Positions 7,253 through 14,178 of a stretch of 14,552 nucleotides of DNA are shown here, one piece after another (position 1 is the stretch's first letter; every line of letters starts with the position of its first letter). Origin of the DNA: DAOTZS01 sp034434335 (GTDB lineage Bacteria; Chloroflexota; Anaerolineae; CG2-30-64-16); the NCBI GenBank assembly GCA_034434335.1, contig DAOTZS010000119.1, positions 1 to 14,552 of the forward strand, in the 5' to 3' direction. Made by a program: the position numbers and the translations under genes. The notes below the pieces were generated by a model. It saw only the letters and a program-made list of their open reading frames with translations. It was not told the origin of the DNA and did no database searches.

Positions 7253-8602
7253 CTAATCCCGGACAAATCCTTCGGGCAGAGTAGCTCCCGTCAGATCTGC
7301 CCCGGCCAGATCGGCCTCTTGTAGTTCGGCTCCGCTCAGGTTGGCACCCCGCAGGTTGGCTCCGCTCAGGTTGGCCCGCCTCAGGTTGGCACCTTCCAGA
7401 CGGGCGTTCTGCAAATTGGCATCCCGCAGGTCGGCCTCCTCCAGGTTGGCCCCGCGCAGGTCAGCCCCGGCCAGGTCAGCCCACCCCAGGCGCACATGGC
7501 GCAGGTCGCGGTTGGCAGCACCGTAGTTGAGGATCTCCCAGGCCAGCCGCCATTTATCAGCGATGAGGGTGTCGGCGTCCAGGATGGCCCGCCGCAGATT
7601 GGCACCATTGAGATCGGCGCCGGTGAGATCGGCCCCGCGCAGATCGGCCCCAGAGAGGTCGGCTCGGAGCAGGCTGGCCTGTGTCAGGTTGGCCTGGCGC
7701 AGGTTGGCCTCCACCAGATGGGCCGTGGTCAGGTCGGCCTCCACCAGCGTGGCCCCGGCCAAGTTGGCTCCGGTCAGATCGGCCCGGCGCAAGTAGGCTT
7801 TGTCCAGGTTGGCCCCGCTGAGATCAGCTCTGGCCAGGCCACGATCGGCTTCGATATCGTTGAGGATCTGCCACACCAGCCGCCATTTGGGCTCCAGGCG
7901 GGTGGCATCGTCCACCACGGCCTGATGCAGGCGAGCACCGCTGAGGTTGGCGCCCGTCAGGTCGGCCCCGCCGAGGTCAGCATCCGACAGGTCGGCCCGG
8001 CTGAGGTTGGCTTGTCGCAGGTCGGCACCGTTGAGATTGGCGCCGACCAGGTCCCGGTCCGCCAGGTCGCGGCCTGCTGCACCCTGGGTGGTGATTTCCC
8101 AGACCAACCGCCATTTGTAGCCGATCGCGGTGGTTTCGTCCAGCAGGGCACCTCTCAGGTCAGCCCTGGCCAGTTCTGCGTGAGTCAGGTCTGCTCCCCG
8201 CAAGTCGGCCTCGACCAGCCTGGCTGCCCGCAGCCGGGCCCCGCGCAGGTCGGCTCCGCGCAGGTCAGCCCGGGTGAGGTCGGCTTCTAGCAGCCAGGCA
8301 CCCCGCAGGTGGGCTCCGCTCAAGTTGGCTGCCCGCAGATTGGCCCCCTTTAGCTCAGCGAAGAAGAGGTCGGCTTTCTGCAGATTGGCTCCCTCCAGGT
8401 CGAGCCCGCTGAGGTTGGCCTCACGCAGGTCGGCGCCAGTCAGGTTGGCCTTGCGCAGATCGGCCGTGCGCAGGTCAGCCCCTTTACAGTGGGGCGGACA
8501 GGCAAGAAGCGTACTCCGGGCATACAGCACCAGCCCCACCACGGCGGCGATAACGAGAAGGGGGACAACCAGAAGAGCCGTCAGGCGGAGAAACTCGCGC
8601 AT
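7253..8602 (-). CDS. Membrane-anchored pentapeptide-repeat protein
   Basis: The 449-residue protein has one N-terminal membrane segment (about 8-28), so the rest is probably extracytoplasmic. A Cys-containing junction, CPPHC (35-39), follows. The remainder is made of A(D/N)LxG-type pentapeptides, which fold as a right-handed quadrilateral beta-helix, in blocks at about 41-151, 181-227, 257-338 and 368-443. Three spacers break them at 152-180, 228-256 and 339-367. Each contains Asp, Thr, KWRLxW(E/Q)I and an R(D/G)L ending, with KW at 163, 239 and 350. Similar KWRL spacers occur in other cyanobacterial and Chloroflexi pentapeptide proteins, from memory. It lacks features that would mark it as a Qnr-like gyrase protector, and its function is unknown. 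No ribosome-binding site precedes the ATG, which directly abuts the stop of an upstream mini-ORF. Confidence 0.88.
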   Translation of the reverse strand: MREFLRLTALLVVPLLVIAAVVGLVLYARSTLLACPPHCKGADLRTADLRKANLTGADLREANLSGLDLEGANLQKADLFFAELKGANLRAANLSGAHLRGAWLLEADLTRADLRGADLRGARLRAARLVEADLRGADLTHAELARADLRGALLDETTAIGYKWRLVWEITTQGAAGRDLADRDLVGANLNGADLRQANLSRADLSDADLGGADLTGANLSGARLHQAVVDDATRLEPKWRLVWQILNDIEADRGLARADLSGANLDKAYLRRADLTGANLAGATLVEADLTTAHLVEANLRQANLTQASLLRADLSGADLRGADLTGADLNGANLRRAILDADTLIADKWRLAWEILNYGAANRDLRHVRLGWADLAGADLRGANLEEADLRDANLQNARLEGANLRRANLSGANLRGANLSGAELQEADLAGADLTGATLPEGFVRD

Positions 8603-8677
8603 TTAGGAAGGGCCAGGGACGAGGGAGCAAAAACGAAGGAGCAAAAACAAAGGGGTACTCCTCTGTTGTTTGTCCAT
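8603..8677 (-). CDS. Possible 24-codon ORF abutting the pentapeptide gene
   Basis: Six nt after the last transporter ATPase stop, an ATG opens a 24-residue frame (MDKQQRSTPLFLLLRFCSLV followed by PGPS). Its TAA touches the ATG of the pentapeptide-repeat gene with no gap. The purine-rich AAGAGA lies just upstream. The arrangement could let ribosomes reinitiate on the pentapeptide gene, which has no ribosome-binding site of its own. The sequence also contains a GGAGCAAAAAC direct repeat (plus strand) and may simply be low-complexity spacer. Confidence 0.3.
   Translation of the reverse strand: MDKQQRSTPLFLLLRFCSLVPGPS
8643..8671 (-). terminator. Candidate terminator after the transporter operon
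   Basis: On the minus strand, AAACAA-CAGAGG and CCCCTTTGTTT can pair around AGTA with one bulge and one mismatch, and the 3' arm ends in TTTTT. It begins about 12 nt after the stop of the last ATPase gene. The stem is weaker than a textbook terminator and it overlaps the 24-codon frame. Confidence 0.4.
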
Positions 8678-8683
8678 CGTCTC

Positions 8684-9661
8684 TTACTCGTAGAGATAAC
8701 AAGCCACTTCGTGCTTTGAGCTGTCCACCGGGTAAAGAGGAGGCTGTTTCACCAGGCAACGCTCCATGCGATGAGGACAACGGGGGTAGAAGCGGCAGCC
8801 ACTGTTGGCCCGGCTGCGTAGCTCCTCTTCTGAGGGCAGGACCAGATTGGTAGCCCATTTCTGGGTGGGATCGGGCACAGGGATCGAGTCAATCAACAAT
8901 TGCACGTAAGGATGTTTGGGGTTCTCGATCACCTGGGTGGTCTCCCCCCGCTCGGCGATGGAGCCCTGGTACAGGATATAGATCTGGTCGCCGATCTGGT
9001 AAGCTGTGCTGAGGTCGTGGGTAATATACAGGAACGAGATATTGTACTCGTCTCGCATGCGCAACATGATGTCCAGGATCATGGCGCGCAAGGAGGCATC
9101 TACCATCGAGACGGGCTCGTCGGCCACGATCAGGCGAGGCTTGAGCAGAAAAGCCCGGGCCACCATCATGCGCTGGCGTTGGCCGCCGCTGAGCTGGTGA
9201 GGATACTTCTCCAGTACCTCCTCACCCCGCATCCCCACCACCTTCAGTGCCTCCTCGATCAGGTCGCGCGCCTCTCTGGGGTTGTTGGCCAGCTTGAAGC
9301 GGCTGATGACCAGATCAAAGACATGTTTTACCCGGTAGAAGGGGTTATAGACCTCATAAGGGTCCTGAAAGACAGCCTGTACCTCTCGGCGATACTCGAG
9401 TTGCTGCTGCCTGTTCATGGTGGCGATGTCGCGGCCTTTGTAGAGGATCTGGCCCGAGGTCAGGCTGATGAACCCCAGGATCACATTGGCAAGGGTGGTC
9501 TTGCCGCTGCCACTCTCGCCGGCAATGGTGGTGATCGTGGCCGGCTTTTCGGCAATGGTCAGATTGAAATCCTGCAGCGCGATAACCTGTTCACCAGACC
9601 AGAGAAGGCCACCGCCGTAAATCTTGGTGGCATTGCGGACTTCTAATAAGGGGGGTGACAT
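8684..9661 (-). CDS. Oligopeptide/dipeptide ABC transporter ATP-binding protein (DppF/OppF type)
   Basis: This is one of two cytoplasmic ATPases that power the importer encoded upstream. The 325-residue protein has Walker A GESGSGKT (48-55), Q-loop Q99, signature LSGGQ (157-161), Walker B LIVADE (177-182) and H-loop H215. The C-terminal oligopeptide-transporter extension holds the Cys cluster CRFYPRCPHRMERC (289-302). The open frame extends to 9784, but that part translates the frameshifted hicA in the wrong frame. ATG at 9661 gives the usual family N-terminus (PPLLEVRN). ATG at 9679, whose first bases overlap the hicA stop as ATGA, is a real alternative. Neither has a strong ribosome-binding site. 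In most such operons this gene follows the other ATPase directly; here hicBA and a repeat lie between them. Confidence 0.9.
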   Translation of the reverse strand: MSPPLLEVRNATKIYGGGLLWSGEQVIALQDFNLTIAEKPATITTIAGESGSGKTTLANVILGFISLTSGQILYKGRDIATMNRQQQLEYRREVQAVFQDPYEVYNPFYRVKHVFDLVISRFKLANNPREARDLIEEALKVVGMRGEEVLEKYPHQLSGGQRQRMMVARAFLLKPRLIVADEPVSMVDASLRAMILDIMLRMRDEYNISFLYITHDLSTAYQIGDQIYILYQGSIAERGETTQVIENPKHPYVQLLIDSIPVPDPTQKWATNLVLPSEEELRSRANSGCRFYPRCPHRMERCLVKQPPLYPVDSSKHEVACYLYE

Positions 9662-9675
9662 CGGAAGTGCATTTC

Positions 9676-9854
9676 TCATTTGAGCCCCAACTGTGCGCGA
9701 ATCAGCTCGCAAAGGGTATCTTTGATCTCCACATGACGAGGCACTGGCGCCTTTCGCCCGTTCTTGGGATTCCAAATATGTCATGCTTTTTGCCGTGGCG
9801 TTTCAGGTAGCACCCTGCTTGTGTCAATTCTCGGACGAATTCATGTCGTCTCAC
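9676..9854 (-). pseudogene. hicA: hicA toxin gene with a single-base frameshift
   Basis: HicA toxins are about 60-residue double-stranded-RNA-binding-fold mRNA interferases. Reading from GTG at 9854 gives MRRHEFVRELTQAGCYLKRH then GKKHDI, a normal HicA N-terminus with the presumed catalytic His at 24. Near 9774-9777 the frame breaks. The other frame continues with WNPKNGRKAPVPRHVEIKD and ends LCELIRAQLGLK at 9676, a normal HicA C-terminus. Adding one T to the TTT run restores 59 residues. As it stands the product would be about 50 residues with an unrelated tail. The GTG overlaps the hicB stop as GTGA, a typical coupled arrangement. A sequencing error in the short homopolymer cannot be excluded. 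Confidence 0.85.
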
Positions 9855-10060
9855 GTCTCTACCCCTATTTCCTTTGTTTGCACTCCAACGCGGGGTAGGA
9901 CTCCCTGCTCCTCTTCTAGCATTAGCTGGTAGGCGTCTCGGATGTTCTCCTCCAACTCTTCAATGGATGCTCCCTGGCTAAATACGCCCGGAACTTCCTT
10001 CAGCCTGCCGACATACCAACCTTCATCTATCCAGTATTCAAGAGTAAAGTATCTCACCAC
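9851..10060 (-). CDS. hicB: HicB-family antitoxin (short form)
   Basis: The 69-residue protein contains the compact HicB fold: a Y-F-T-L-E-Y-W strand, DEGWYVGRLKEVPGV (residues 12-26), then an acidic helix IEELEENIRDAYQLMLEEE. HicB neutralises HicA toxin by direct binding. This short form lacks the C-terminal helix-turn-helix or ribbon-helix-helix domain, so DNA-binding autoregulation is not evident. GTG at 10060 is chosen because GGGAGGGG lies 7 nt upstream; GTG at 10057 is equally plausible, and the longer TTG start at 10090 would run into the repeat. The partner hicA overlaps the stop codon but is frameshifted. The pair sits between two ATPase genes of one transporter, in the same orientation. 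Confidence 0.88.
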   Translation of the reverse strand: MVRYFTLEYWIDEGWYVGRLKEVPGVFSQGASIEELEENIRDAYQLMLEEEQGVLPRVGVQTKEIGVET

Positions 10061-10078
10061 GATTCTTCCCCTCCCACT

Positions 10079-10245
10079 GGGATGGTCCAAAATCGGTTAA
10101 CGCTTTCTGCCCCCTCGGGCCTTCACTGCCCCTCACCCCCTTTTCCCCCCTCTCCCCTGGCCTGCGGCCGGGGGAGAGGGGGAAACAAGATGGGGGGTTT
10201 GCGGCGGCCTTCGGCCGCCGCAAACCCCCTTTTTCTCCCCCTCCC
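10079..10245. mobile_element. Non-autonomous repeat element, copy 1 (incomplete)
   Basis: This stretch is about 90% identical by eye to 13334-13505: same GGGATGGT(C/T)CAAAATCGG end, GGTTAAC box, CCTCGGGCCTTC, a C-rich/G-rich hairpin (10147-10183) and the TTC-loop hairpin. It lacks the right-hand terminal inverted repeat that copy 2 has. CCCCTCCCACT occurs on both sides (10068-10078 and 10238-10248), perhaps a duplication, though the right copy falls in C-rich sequence. It fills the gap between the first ATPase gene and hicB. Confidence 0.65.
10193..10234 (+). terminator. Terminator-like hairpin inside repeat copy 1
   Basis: A perfect 17-bp stem (10193-10209 with 10213-10229) closed by a TTC loop is followed by TTTTT on the plus strand. 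It has the form of an intrinsic terminator, but only for plus-strand transcription, which is antisense to the surrounding transporter genes. In the operon direction the hairpin forms without a U-tract. Confidence 0.6.
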
Positions 10246-10289
10246 ACTAAAACCTGGCCTCGGTTAACCCACGTAGTACGCCTCATGAC

Positions 10290-11303
10290 TCACGTATACA
10301 AGTGACACGCCACGTGGTGCTTCGGTCTTATCTCCCGCAGAGACGGCACCTCCAGGCGACACCGCTCCATGACATGCGGGCAACGCAGGTGGAAGACGCA
10401 GCCGGGCGGCGGGTTGCGCAGGTCGTGCGTCAGACCTTCGGTCACCTGAAGCGGCTTGCGCTCCTTGATGGAGGGGATGGAAGAGATCAGAAGTTGGGTG
10501 TACGGATGCAGAGACCTCTTGAAAGCATCGTAAACCGGCGCGATCTCAACGATGTTGCCGGCGTACATCACGGCCACGCGGTCTACCAACTGCGCCTGCA
10601 ACCCCATATCGTGGCCGATCAGGATCATCGAGACGTTGAGGCGTGCCTTGACGTCCAGCAAGGTCTGCGCCACCAGCCGTTGTACCACCACGTCCAGCGC
10701 GCTGGTGGGCTCATCGGCGATGATCAAGGGGGGGTTGAGGGCGATGGCCATAGCGATGCACACACGCTGTTTCATCCCCCCACTCAGCTCATGGGGATAC
10801 ATGTCGTAGACCCGGCTGGGCAACCCCACCATAGCCAACAGTTCCAGGATGCGTTCCTTCAATACCCTGGGCGGCTGCTTCCCCTCGTGTGCTTCGATGC
10901 CGTCGGCGATCTGGTCTTTGACCCGCATGACAGGGTTCAAAGAGTTCATGGCCCCCTGAGGGATGAGGGCTGCCTGGCGCCAGCGCATCTGGCGCAGCTC
11001 CCACTCGTTGAGGGTGACCATGTTAGTGCCATTGATCAGCACCTCGCCTTCCACGATGCGCCCCGGCGGCGGTACCAGGCGCAGGATGGCCATGGCGGCA
11101 GTGGTCTTGCCACAACCCGACTCGCCCACCAGGCCCAGGGTCTCACCGCGAAAAACGTTGAAATAGACCCCGTTGACCGCGATGACATCCCCCAAAGGCG
11201 TCTCGTAGTGCACGCGCAGGTTCCTGACATCCAGGATGGTATCGGGGGCAGGAGGCCGGTTCTGGGTTTCCGTCGCTTTCCAGGCTACATTATGCGTTAC
11301 CAT
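10290..11303 (-). CDS. Oligopeptide/dipeptide ABC transporter ATP-binding protein (DppD/OppD type)
   Basis: First of the two importer ATPases, 337 residues, cytoplasmic. It shows Walker A GESGCGKT (60-67), Q-loop Q116, signature LSGGM (173-177; Met in place of Gln is common in DppD/OppD), Walker B LIIADEP (193-199) and H-loop H231. The C-terminal oligopeptide-transporter region carries CVFHLRCPHVMERC (302-315). ATG at 11303 directly follows the permease stop (TAG then ATG, no gap), so translation is probably coupled; AGAGGAG lies 14 nt upstream. Downstream, 229 nt containing repeat copy 1 separate it from hicB. Confidence 0.93.
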   Translation of the reverse strand: MVTHNVAWKATETQNRPPAPDTILDVRNLRVHYETPLGDVIAVNGVYFNVFRGETLGLVGESGCGKTTAAMAILRLVPPPGRIVEGEVLINGTNMVTLNEWELRQMRWRQAALIPQGAMNSLNPVMRVKDQIADGIEAHEGKQPPRVLKERILELLAMVGLPSRVYDMYPHELSGGMKQRVCIAMAIALNPPLIIADEPTSALDVVVQRLVAQTLLDVKARLNVSMILIGHDMGLQAQLVDRVAVMYAGNIVEIAPVYDAFKRSLHPYTQLLISSIPSIKERKPLQVTEGLTHDLRNPPPGCVFHLRCPHVMERCRLEVPSLREIRPKHHVACHLYT

Positions 11304-12233
11304 CTATGCCGCTCTGGCTCCTCTCAGGCGGGGGTTGGCGATCTCATCCAGGCCGATCGCGATGAGGAAGAGGCCGGAGAAGATAATGATGAGCACCAGG
11401 ATGGGGAAGCCCCACCACCACCACATGCCGCGGATGATGGCCGCGGCGCGGATAGCGTAAAAGATGGTCATGCCCAGCGTGGGAATACGGGTGGGGCCCA
11501 GGCCCAAGGCTTCCAGGCTGGTGGCGGCCAGGATAGCACCGGAGACGTTGCCGGCGAAGCTGGAGGCCAGGTAAGGCAACATATTGGGCATCATCTCTTT
11601 GAACATGATGTCGAACGTGGAGACACCCGAGAGGCGCGCCATGCGCACGTAGCCACGCTCGCGCAGCGAGAGAGCCTGGGCACGGATCAGCCGCGTCGGC
11701 CCTGCCCAGGCGAACAGCCCCAGGATCAGGGCCATGCTGCTGATGTCGAGCTGACGCACATAGGAAGAAATCACGATCAGGATAGCCAGCGAGGGAATGG
11801 TGATCACCGCATCGGCGACGGTGCGGATTACGTTATCCACCCATCCCCCCATGAAACCGGCTGAGAACCCCAACAGGATGCCCACGAGCATCCCCACGCC
11901 GGCCGCGATCAGCCCCACCTGCAGGGAACGTGGCGCACCGGTGATCACCACTGCCAGCATGTCGCGGCCGTTACTTTCGGTGCCCAGGGGATGGGCCGGG
12001 TCGGGTGGCGGGAACATCGGGTTGGGTGCCCAGATGGGAGGCAGGTTAAGGGGCGACGAACCCACCCGTGCCAGCTTTGCGTCCCAAAACAGAGGGCCCG
12101 CCAGACCCATCAGCACTACCGCCATCACCATGATAAACCCGGCAATAAACTTGGGGTTCAGCCACGGCGAATCCCAGCGATTGATCCGGGCCGCTTTGCG
12201 GGCCCCCGGTTTAGCCGTTGCCAGTGTAGTCAT
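11304..12233 (-). CDS. Oligopeptide/dipeptide ABC transporter permease (DppC/OppC type)
   Basis: Inner-membrane subunit of the peptide importer, 309 residues. It has the DppC/OppC hallmark HPLGTESNGRDMLA (81-94) before the main membrane block. It also has the cytoplasmic coupling loop LRERGYVRMARLSGVSTFDI (190-209) that docks on the ATPases. Membrane segments are near 28-50, 102-127, 137-158, 166-185, 218-238 and 277-298. ATG at 12233 is preferred: it lies 7 nt after the upstream permease stop with GAAGGTG in the gap. The longer frame would start at a TTG inside the upstream gene. A run of four Trp (271-274) before the last membrane segment is unusual. Confidence 0.92.
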   Translation of the reverse strand: MTTLATAKPGARKAARINRWDSPWLNPKFIAGFIMVMAVVLMGLAGPLFWDAKLARVGSSPLNLPPIWAPNPMFPPPDPAHPLGTESNGRDMLAVVITGAPRSLQVGLIAAGVGMLVGILLGFSAGFMGGWVDNVIRTVADAVITIPSLAILIVISSYVRQLDISSMALILGLFAWAGPTRLIRAQALSLRERGYVRMARLSGVSTFDIMFKEMMPNMLPYLASSFAGNVSGAILAATSLEALGLGPTRIPTLGMTIFYAIRAAAIIRGMWWWWGFPILVLIIIFSGLFLIAIGLDEIANPRLRGARAA

Positions 12234-12240
12234 AGCACCT

Positions 12241-13254
12241 TCACTTCTTCTGATACGTAATGCGTGGGTCAATCATCGGATAAATCATGTCAATAATCAA
12301 CACCGCGGTCGCAGTGCTCAAGATCAAGATGAACACGATCCCCTGGATGACGGTATAGTCATTGTTGACAATCCCCTGGTAGAGCAGATAGCCCATGCCT
12401 GGGTAAGAGAACAGGTATTCGACCAGTACAGAGCCACCAACGATGCCACCCAGGCTCAAAGCCAGGGCAGTAACCTGGGGTAAGACCGCATTGCGCACCG
12501 CGTAGCGCCAGAAGATGCGGCCGGCATGCAACCCCTTGGCCTGGGCCAGGATCATGTAGTCCTCTCCCTCGTTGGTGATCATCATGCCGCGCATGCCCAG
12601 GGCCCAAAACCCCATGGAGGCAATCACAATGGCAAAAGCCGGTAAAGTGCCGTGATAGATCACGCTCTTGATAAACGGCCAGTTAAGCCCCATAGTTACC
12701 GTGCGCGTGTCATACCCCCCACCGATGGGGAACCACTTCAGGCCAAAGCCAAAGACATAGATGAGCAGGATGGCCAACATGAAGAAAGGAATTGAGGTGA
12801 AGGTCAGGGTCAGCGGCAGGAGGTTTTTCACCAGGGCCGGCGTACGACGCCAGGCCAGCAAGGCCCCAATGGTGTTGCCGGCGATGAAGGAGATGAGGGT
12901 GGCGATGGCCAGCAAGCCAATAGTCCAGGGCAGGGAACGGGACACCATCTCCTCGACTTTGACGGGGAACTGCGCCAACGAGTAGCCGAGGTCAAAGGCA
13001 ATAGAGTTGCGCAAGAAGCGGAAGTACTGGATCAGGATCGGCGCATCCAGGCCGAAGCGCGCCCGCCAGGCCTCGATGATCTCCGCGCTGTTCTCCACAT
13101 AGCCGGATTGGGCCATCAAGCGGGTCACCATGGCCGCCACCGGATCGCCGGGCGCCAGGCGCGGGATGGTGAAGATCAGGGTAGCCCCCAGCCAGACGGT
13201 CAGGACAAACATGCCCAGACGCCGAATAACATATTCTTTCGTCAAACCACGCAT
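12241..13254 (-). CDS. Oligopeptide/dipeptide ABC transporter permease (DppB/OppB type)
   Basis: First permease of the importer, 337 residues. The N-terminus follows the DppB pattern: a membrane helix (9-31), then LAPGDPV (33-39) and an extracellular loop with RFGLDAPILIQYFRF (66-80). Further membrane segments lie near 106-133, 147-171, 200-221, 258-281 and 303-326. The coupling loop is EDYMILAQAKGLHAGRIFWR (231-250). ATG at 13254 has AAAGGTG 5 nt upstream. A predicted promoter lies at 13317-13345, giving a leader of about 55 nt. The binding-protein gene ends almost 1 kb upstream, an unusually long gap for such an operon. Confidence 0.93.
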   Translation of the reverse strand: MRGLTKEYVIRRLGMFVLTVWLGATLIFTIPRLAPGDPVAAMVTRLMAQSGYVENSAEIIEAWRARFGLDAPILIQYFRFLRNSIAFDLGYSLAQFPVKVEEMVSRSLPWTIGLLAIATLISFIAGNTIGALLAWRRTPALVKNLLPLTLTFTSIPFFMLAILLIYVFGFGLKWFPIGGGYDTRTVTMGLNWPFIKSVIYHGTLPAFAIVIASMGFWALGMRGMMITNEGEDYMILAQAKGLHAGRIFWRYAVRNAVLPQVTALALSLGGIVGGSVLVEYLFSYPGMGYLLYQGIVNNDYTVIQGIVFILILSTATAVLIIDMIYPMIDPRITYQKK

Positions 13255-13316
13255 AAAAGCACCTTTGCTACGAGCAAGATCACCAGAGCCCCGACAGGGC
13301 CCCTTACTGAAACAGG

Positions 13317-13345
13317 ATTGTAACTATTCAGGCGGGATGGTTCAA
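13317..13345 (-). promoter_or_regulatory. Hybrid promoter formed at the edge of a repeat element
   Basis: On the minus strand TTGAAC (13340-13345) and TACAAT (13317-13322) are 17 nt apart, each one or two changes from consensus. The -35 lies inside the terminal inverted repeat of the element at 13334-13627; the -10 lies in the flank. Transcription would start near 13310 and read into the permease genes. Confidence 0.6.
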
Positions 13346-13627
13346 AATCGGTTAACACTTTCTGCCCCCTCGGGCCTTCGCTGCCCCTCACCCCCTTTGT
13401 TCCCCCTCTCCCCCTCGGCCTGCGGCCAGGGGAGAGGGGGAATAAGATGGGGGGGTTTGCGGCGGCCTTCGGCCGCCGCAAACCCCTTTTTTATCCCCCT
13501 CCTCTCTCCCGCTGCTGAAGGCGAGCGGGAGAGGGGAGGGGGCAGGGGGAAGGGTGAGGGCCCTGGGCCGCAATTTCAATGACCGCAAAAAGTGTAAACC
13601 AATTTTCTCTGTGAATTGAACCATCCC
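13334..13627. mobile_element. MITE-like element, copy 2, with terminal inverted repeats
   Basis: The 294-bp element has GGGATGGTTCAA at the left (13334-13345) and its exact inverse TTGAACCATCCC at the right (13616-13627). A second inverted block, GGTTAACACTTTCTGC (13350-13365) against 13585-13600, matches at 14 of 16 positions. The interior contains three hairpins, including the TTC-loop hairpin with a T-tract and a CCCGCT/AGCGGG hairpin near 13500-13540. There is no coding frame. A partial relative lies at 10079-10245 in the same orientation. No transposase is nearby, so any mobility would need one in trans. Confidence 0.65.
13452..13492 (+). terminator. Terminator-like hairpin inside repeat copy 2
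   Basis: A perfect 16-bp stem (13452-13467 with 13471-13486), TTC loop and six T on the plus strand. It is nearly identical to the hairpin at 10193-10234. It faces against the transporter genes, so it would stop antisense transcription or act as a transcript-end or processing hairpin. Confidence 0.6.
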
Positions 13628-13652
13628 ATTCAGGCCGATTGAAATCGCCCTT

Positions 13653-13771
13653 CCTGGGCACTTCGTGCCAGGTGTCGGCGTAGGCCGACACCCTTCATGT
13701 ATGCATCATGAGAGTGGTCGGCAAAGGCCGACCACTGGCCGCAGGCCCAAAAAGGGTGACTTCCAGTCACC
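13653..13771. repeat. Array of four different hairpins
   Basis: Four hairpins lie close together: GGCAC-TTC-GTGCC (8 bp with a bulge, 13653-13672), GGTGTCGGC/GCCGACACC (13671-13692), AGTGGTCGGC/GCCGACCACT (13713-13736) and GGTGAC/GTCACC (13755-13771). Two share the GTCGGC core. No frame looks coding. They occupy the gap between the binding-protein gene and the permease genes. Confidence 0.7.
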
Positions 13772-13831
13772 GCTAAATAGTTACACAGGATATACGCAGC
13801 TAAGCCACACAGTGCTCCCACCCCCCTGGCC

Positions 13832-13939
13832 CTCGCCTCCAATTGGAGGCGGGAGAATCCCTGGAAAGTAGTGTCTTGGGCGGCTTCGCCGCCCAAGACA
13901 CCGCAGATTGCGACCTCCTTCCCTGCAAGATAGGGAAGG
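13832..13939. repeat. Second array of palindromes
   Basis: A perfect 18-nt palindrome CGCCTCCAATTGGAGGCG (13834-13851), a 14-bp stem GTGTCTTGGGCGGC with a TTC loop (13871-13901) and CCTTCCCT/AGGGAAGG (13917-13939) follow one another. The TTC loop matches the loops of the repeat-element hairpins. No coding potential is seen. Confidence 0.7.
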
Positions 13940-13995
13940 GCCAGAGGAATGGGATGATACGTCCTAAGGTGCGTAACTCCTGTCCATAACACAAC

Positions 13996-14132
13996 AGGCG
14001 CTCTCTAGCCTATCTGGTGGCCCTGGCCAGGAGTCCCTGGGTGTTGAGATGCGCTACATACAGCGGGCCCCATTACCCCAGAGCTTTGCGAGGCGGGCCA
14101 CTGGCCGACGGGACTGGTGCTAGAGAGCGCCT
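13996..14132. repeat. 137-bp segment bounded by a 14-bp perfect inverted repeat
   Basis: AGGCGCTCTCTAGC (13996-14009) pairs exactly with GCTAGAGAGCGCCT (14119-14132). The 109 nt between them are G+C-rich with no evident frame or recognised RNA motif. It could be another short mobile element or a structured part of the operon transcript. Confidence 0.5.
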
Positions 14133-14178
14133 TGGCAGTAGCCTTTATCTAAGACACTGCTTTCCAACCCGCCCCCGG

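Noticed and set aside
7253..8602. Qnr/MfpA-type quinolone-protection protein
   Set aside because: The protein has an N-terminal membrane anchor and KWRL spacers and is twice the usual Qnr length, so gyrase mimicry is not supported.
7253..8606. Long plus-strand and alternate-frame open frames opposite the pentapeptide gene
   Set aside because: They are shadows of the repetitive A(D/N)LxG codons; their repetitive VGxxQVG or RRSAP patterns simply mirror the minus-strand repeats.
9662..9784. 41-residue N-terminal extension of the second ATPase
   Set aside because: The segment is the hicA C-terminal region in the wrong frame; the ATPase family starts at about the LLEVRN segment.
10302..11864. 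520-residue plus-strand open frame across the ATPase and permease genes
   Set aside because: The minus strand encodes two clear transporter proteins with all motifs. The plus-strand translation is His/Gln/Asp-rich with no family resemblance, a usual G+C-rich antisense artefact.
13653..13939. Hairpin arrays considered as a CRISPR array
   Set aside because: The hairpins differ from one another and have no constant repeat length or regular spacers.
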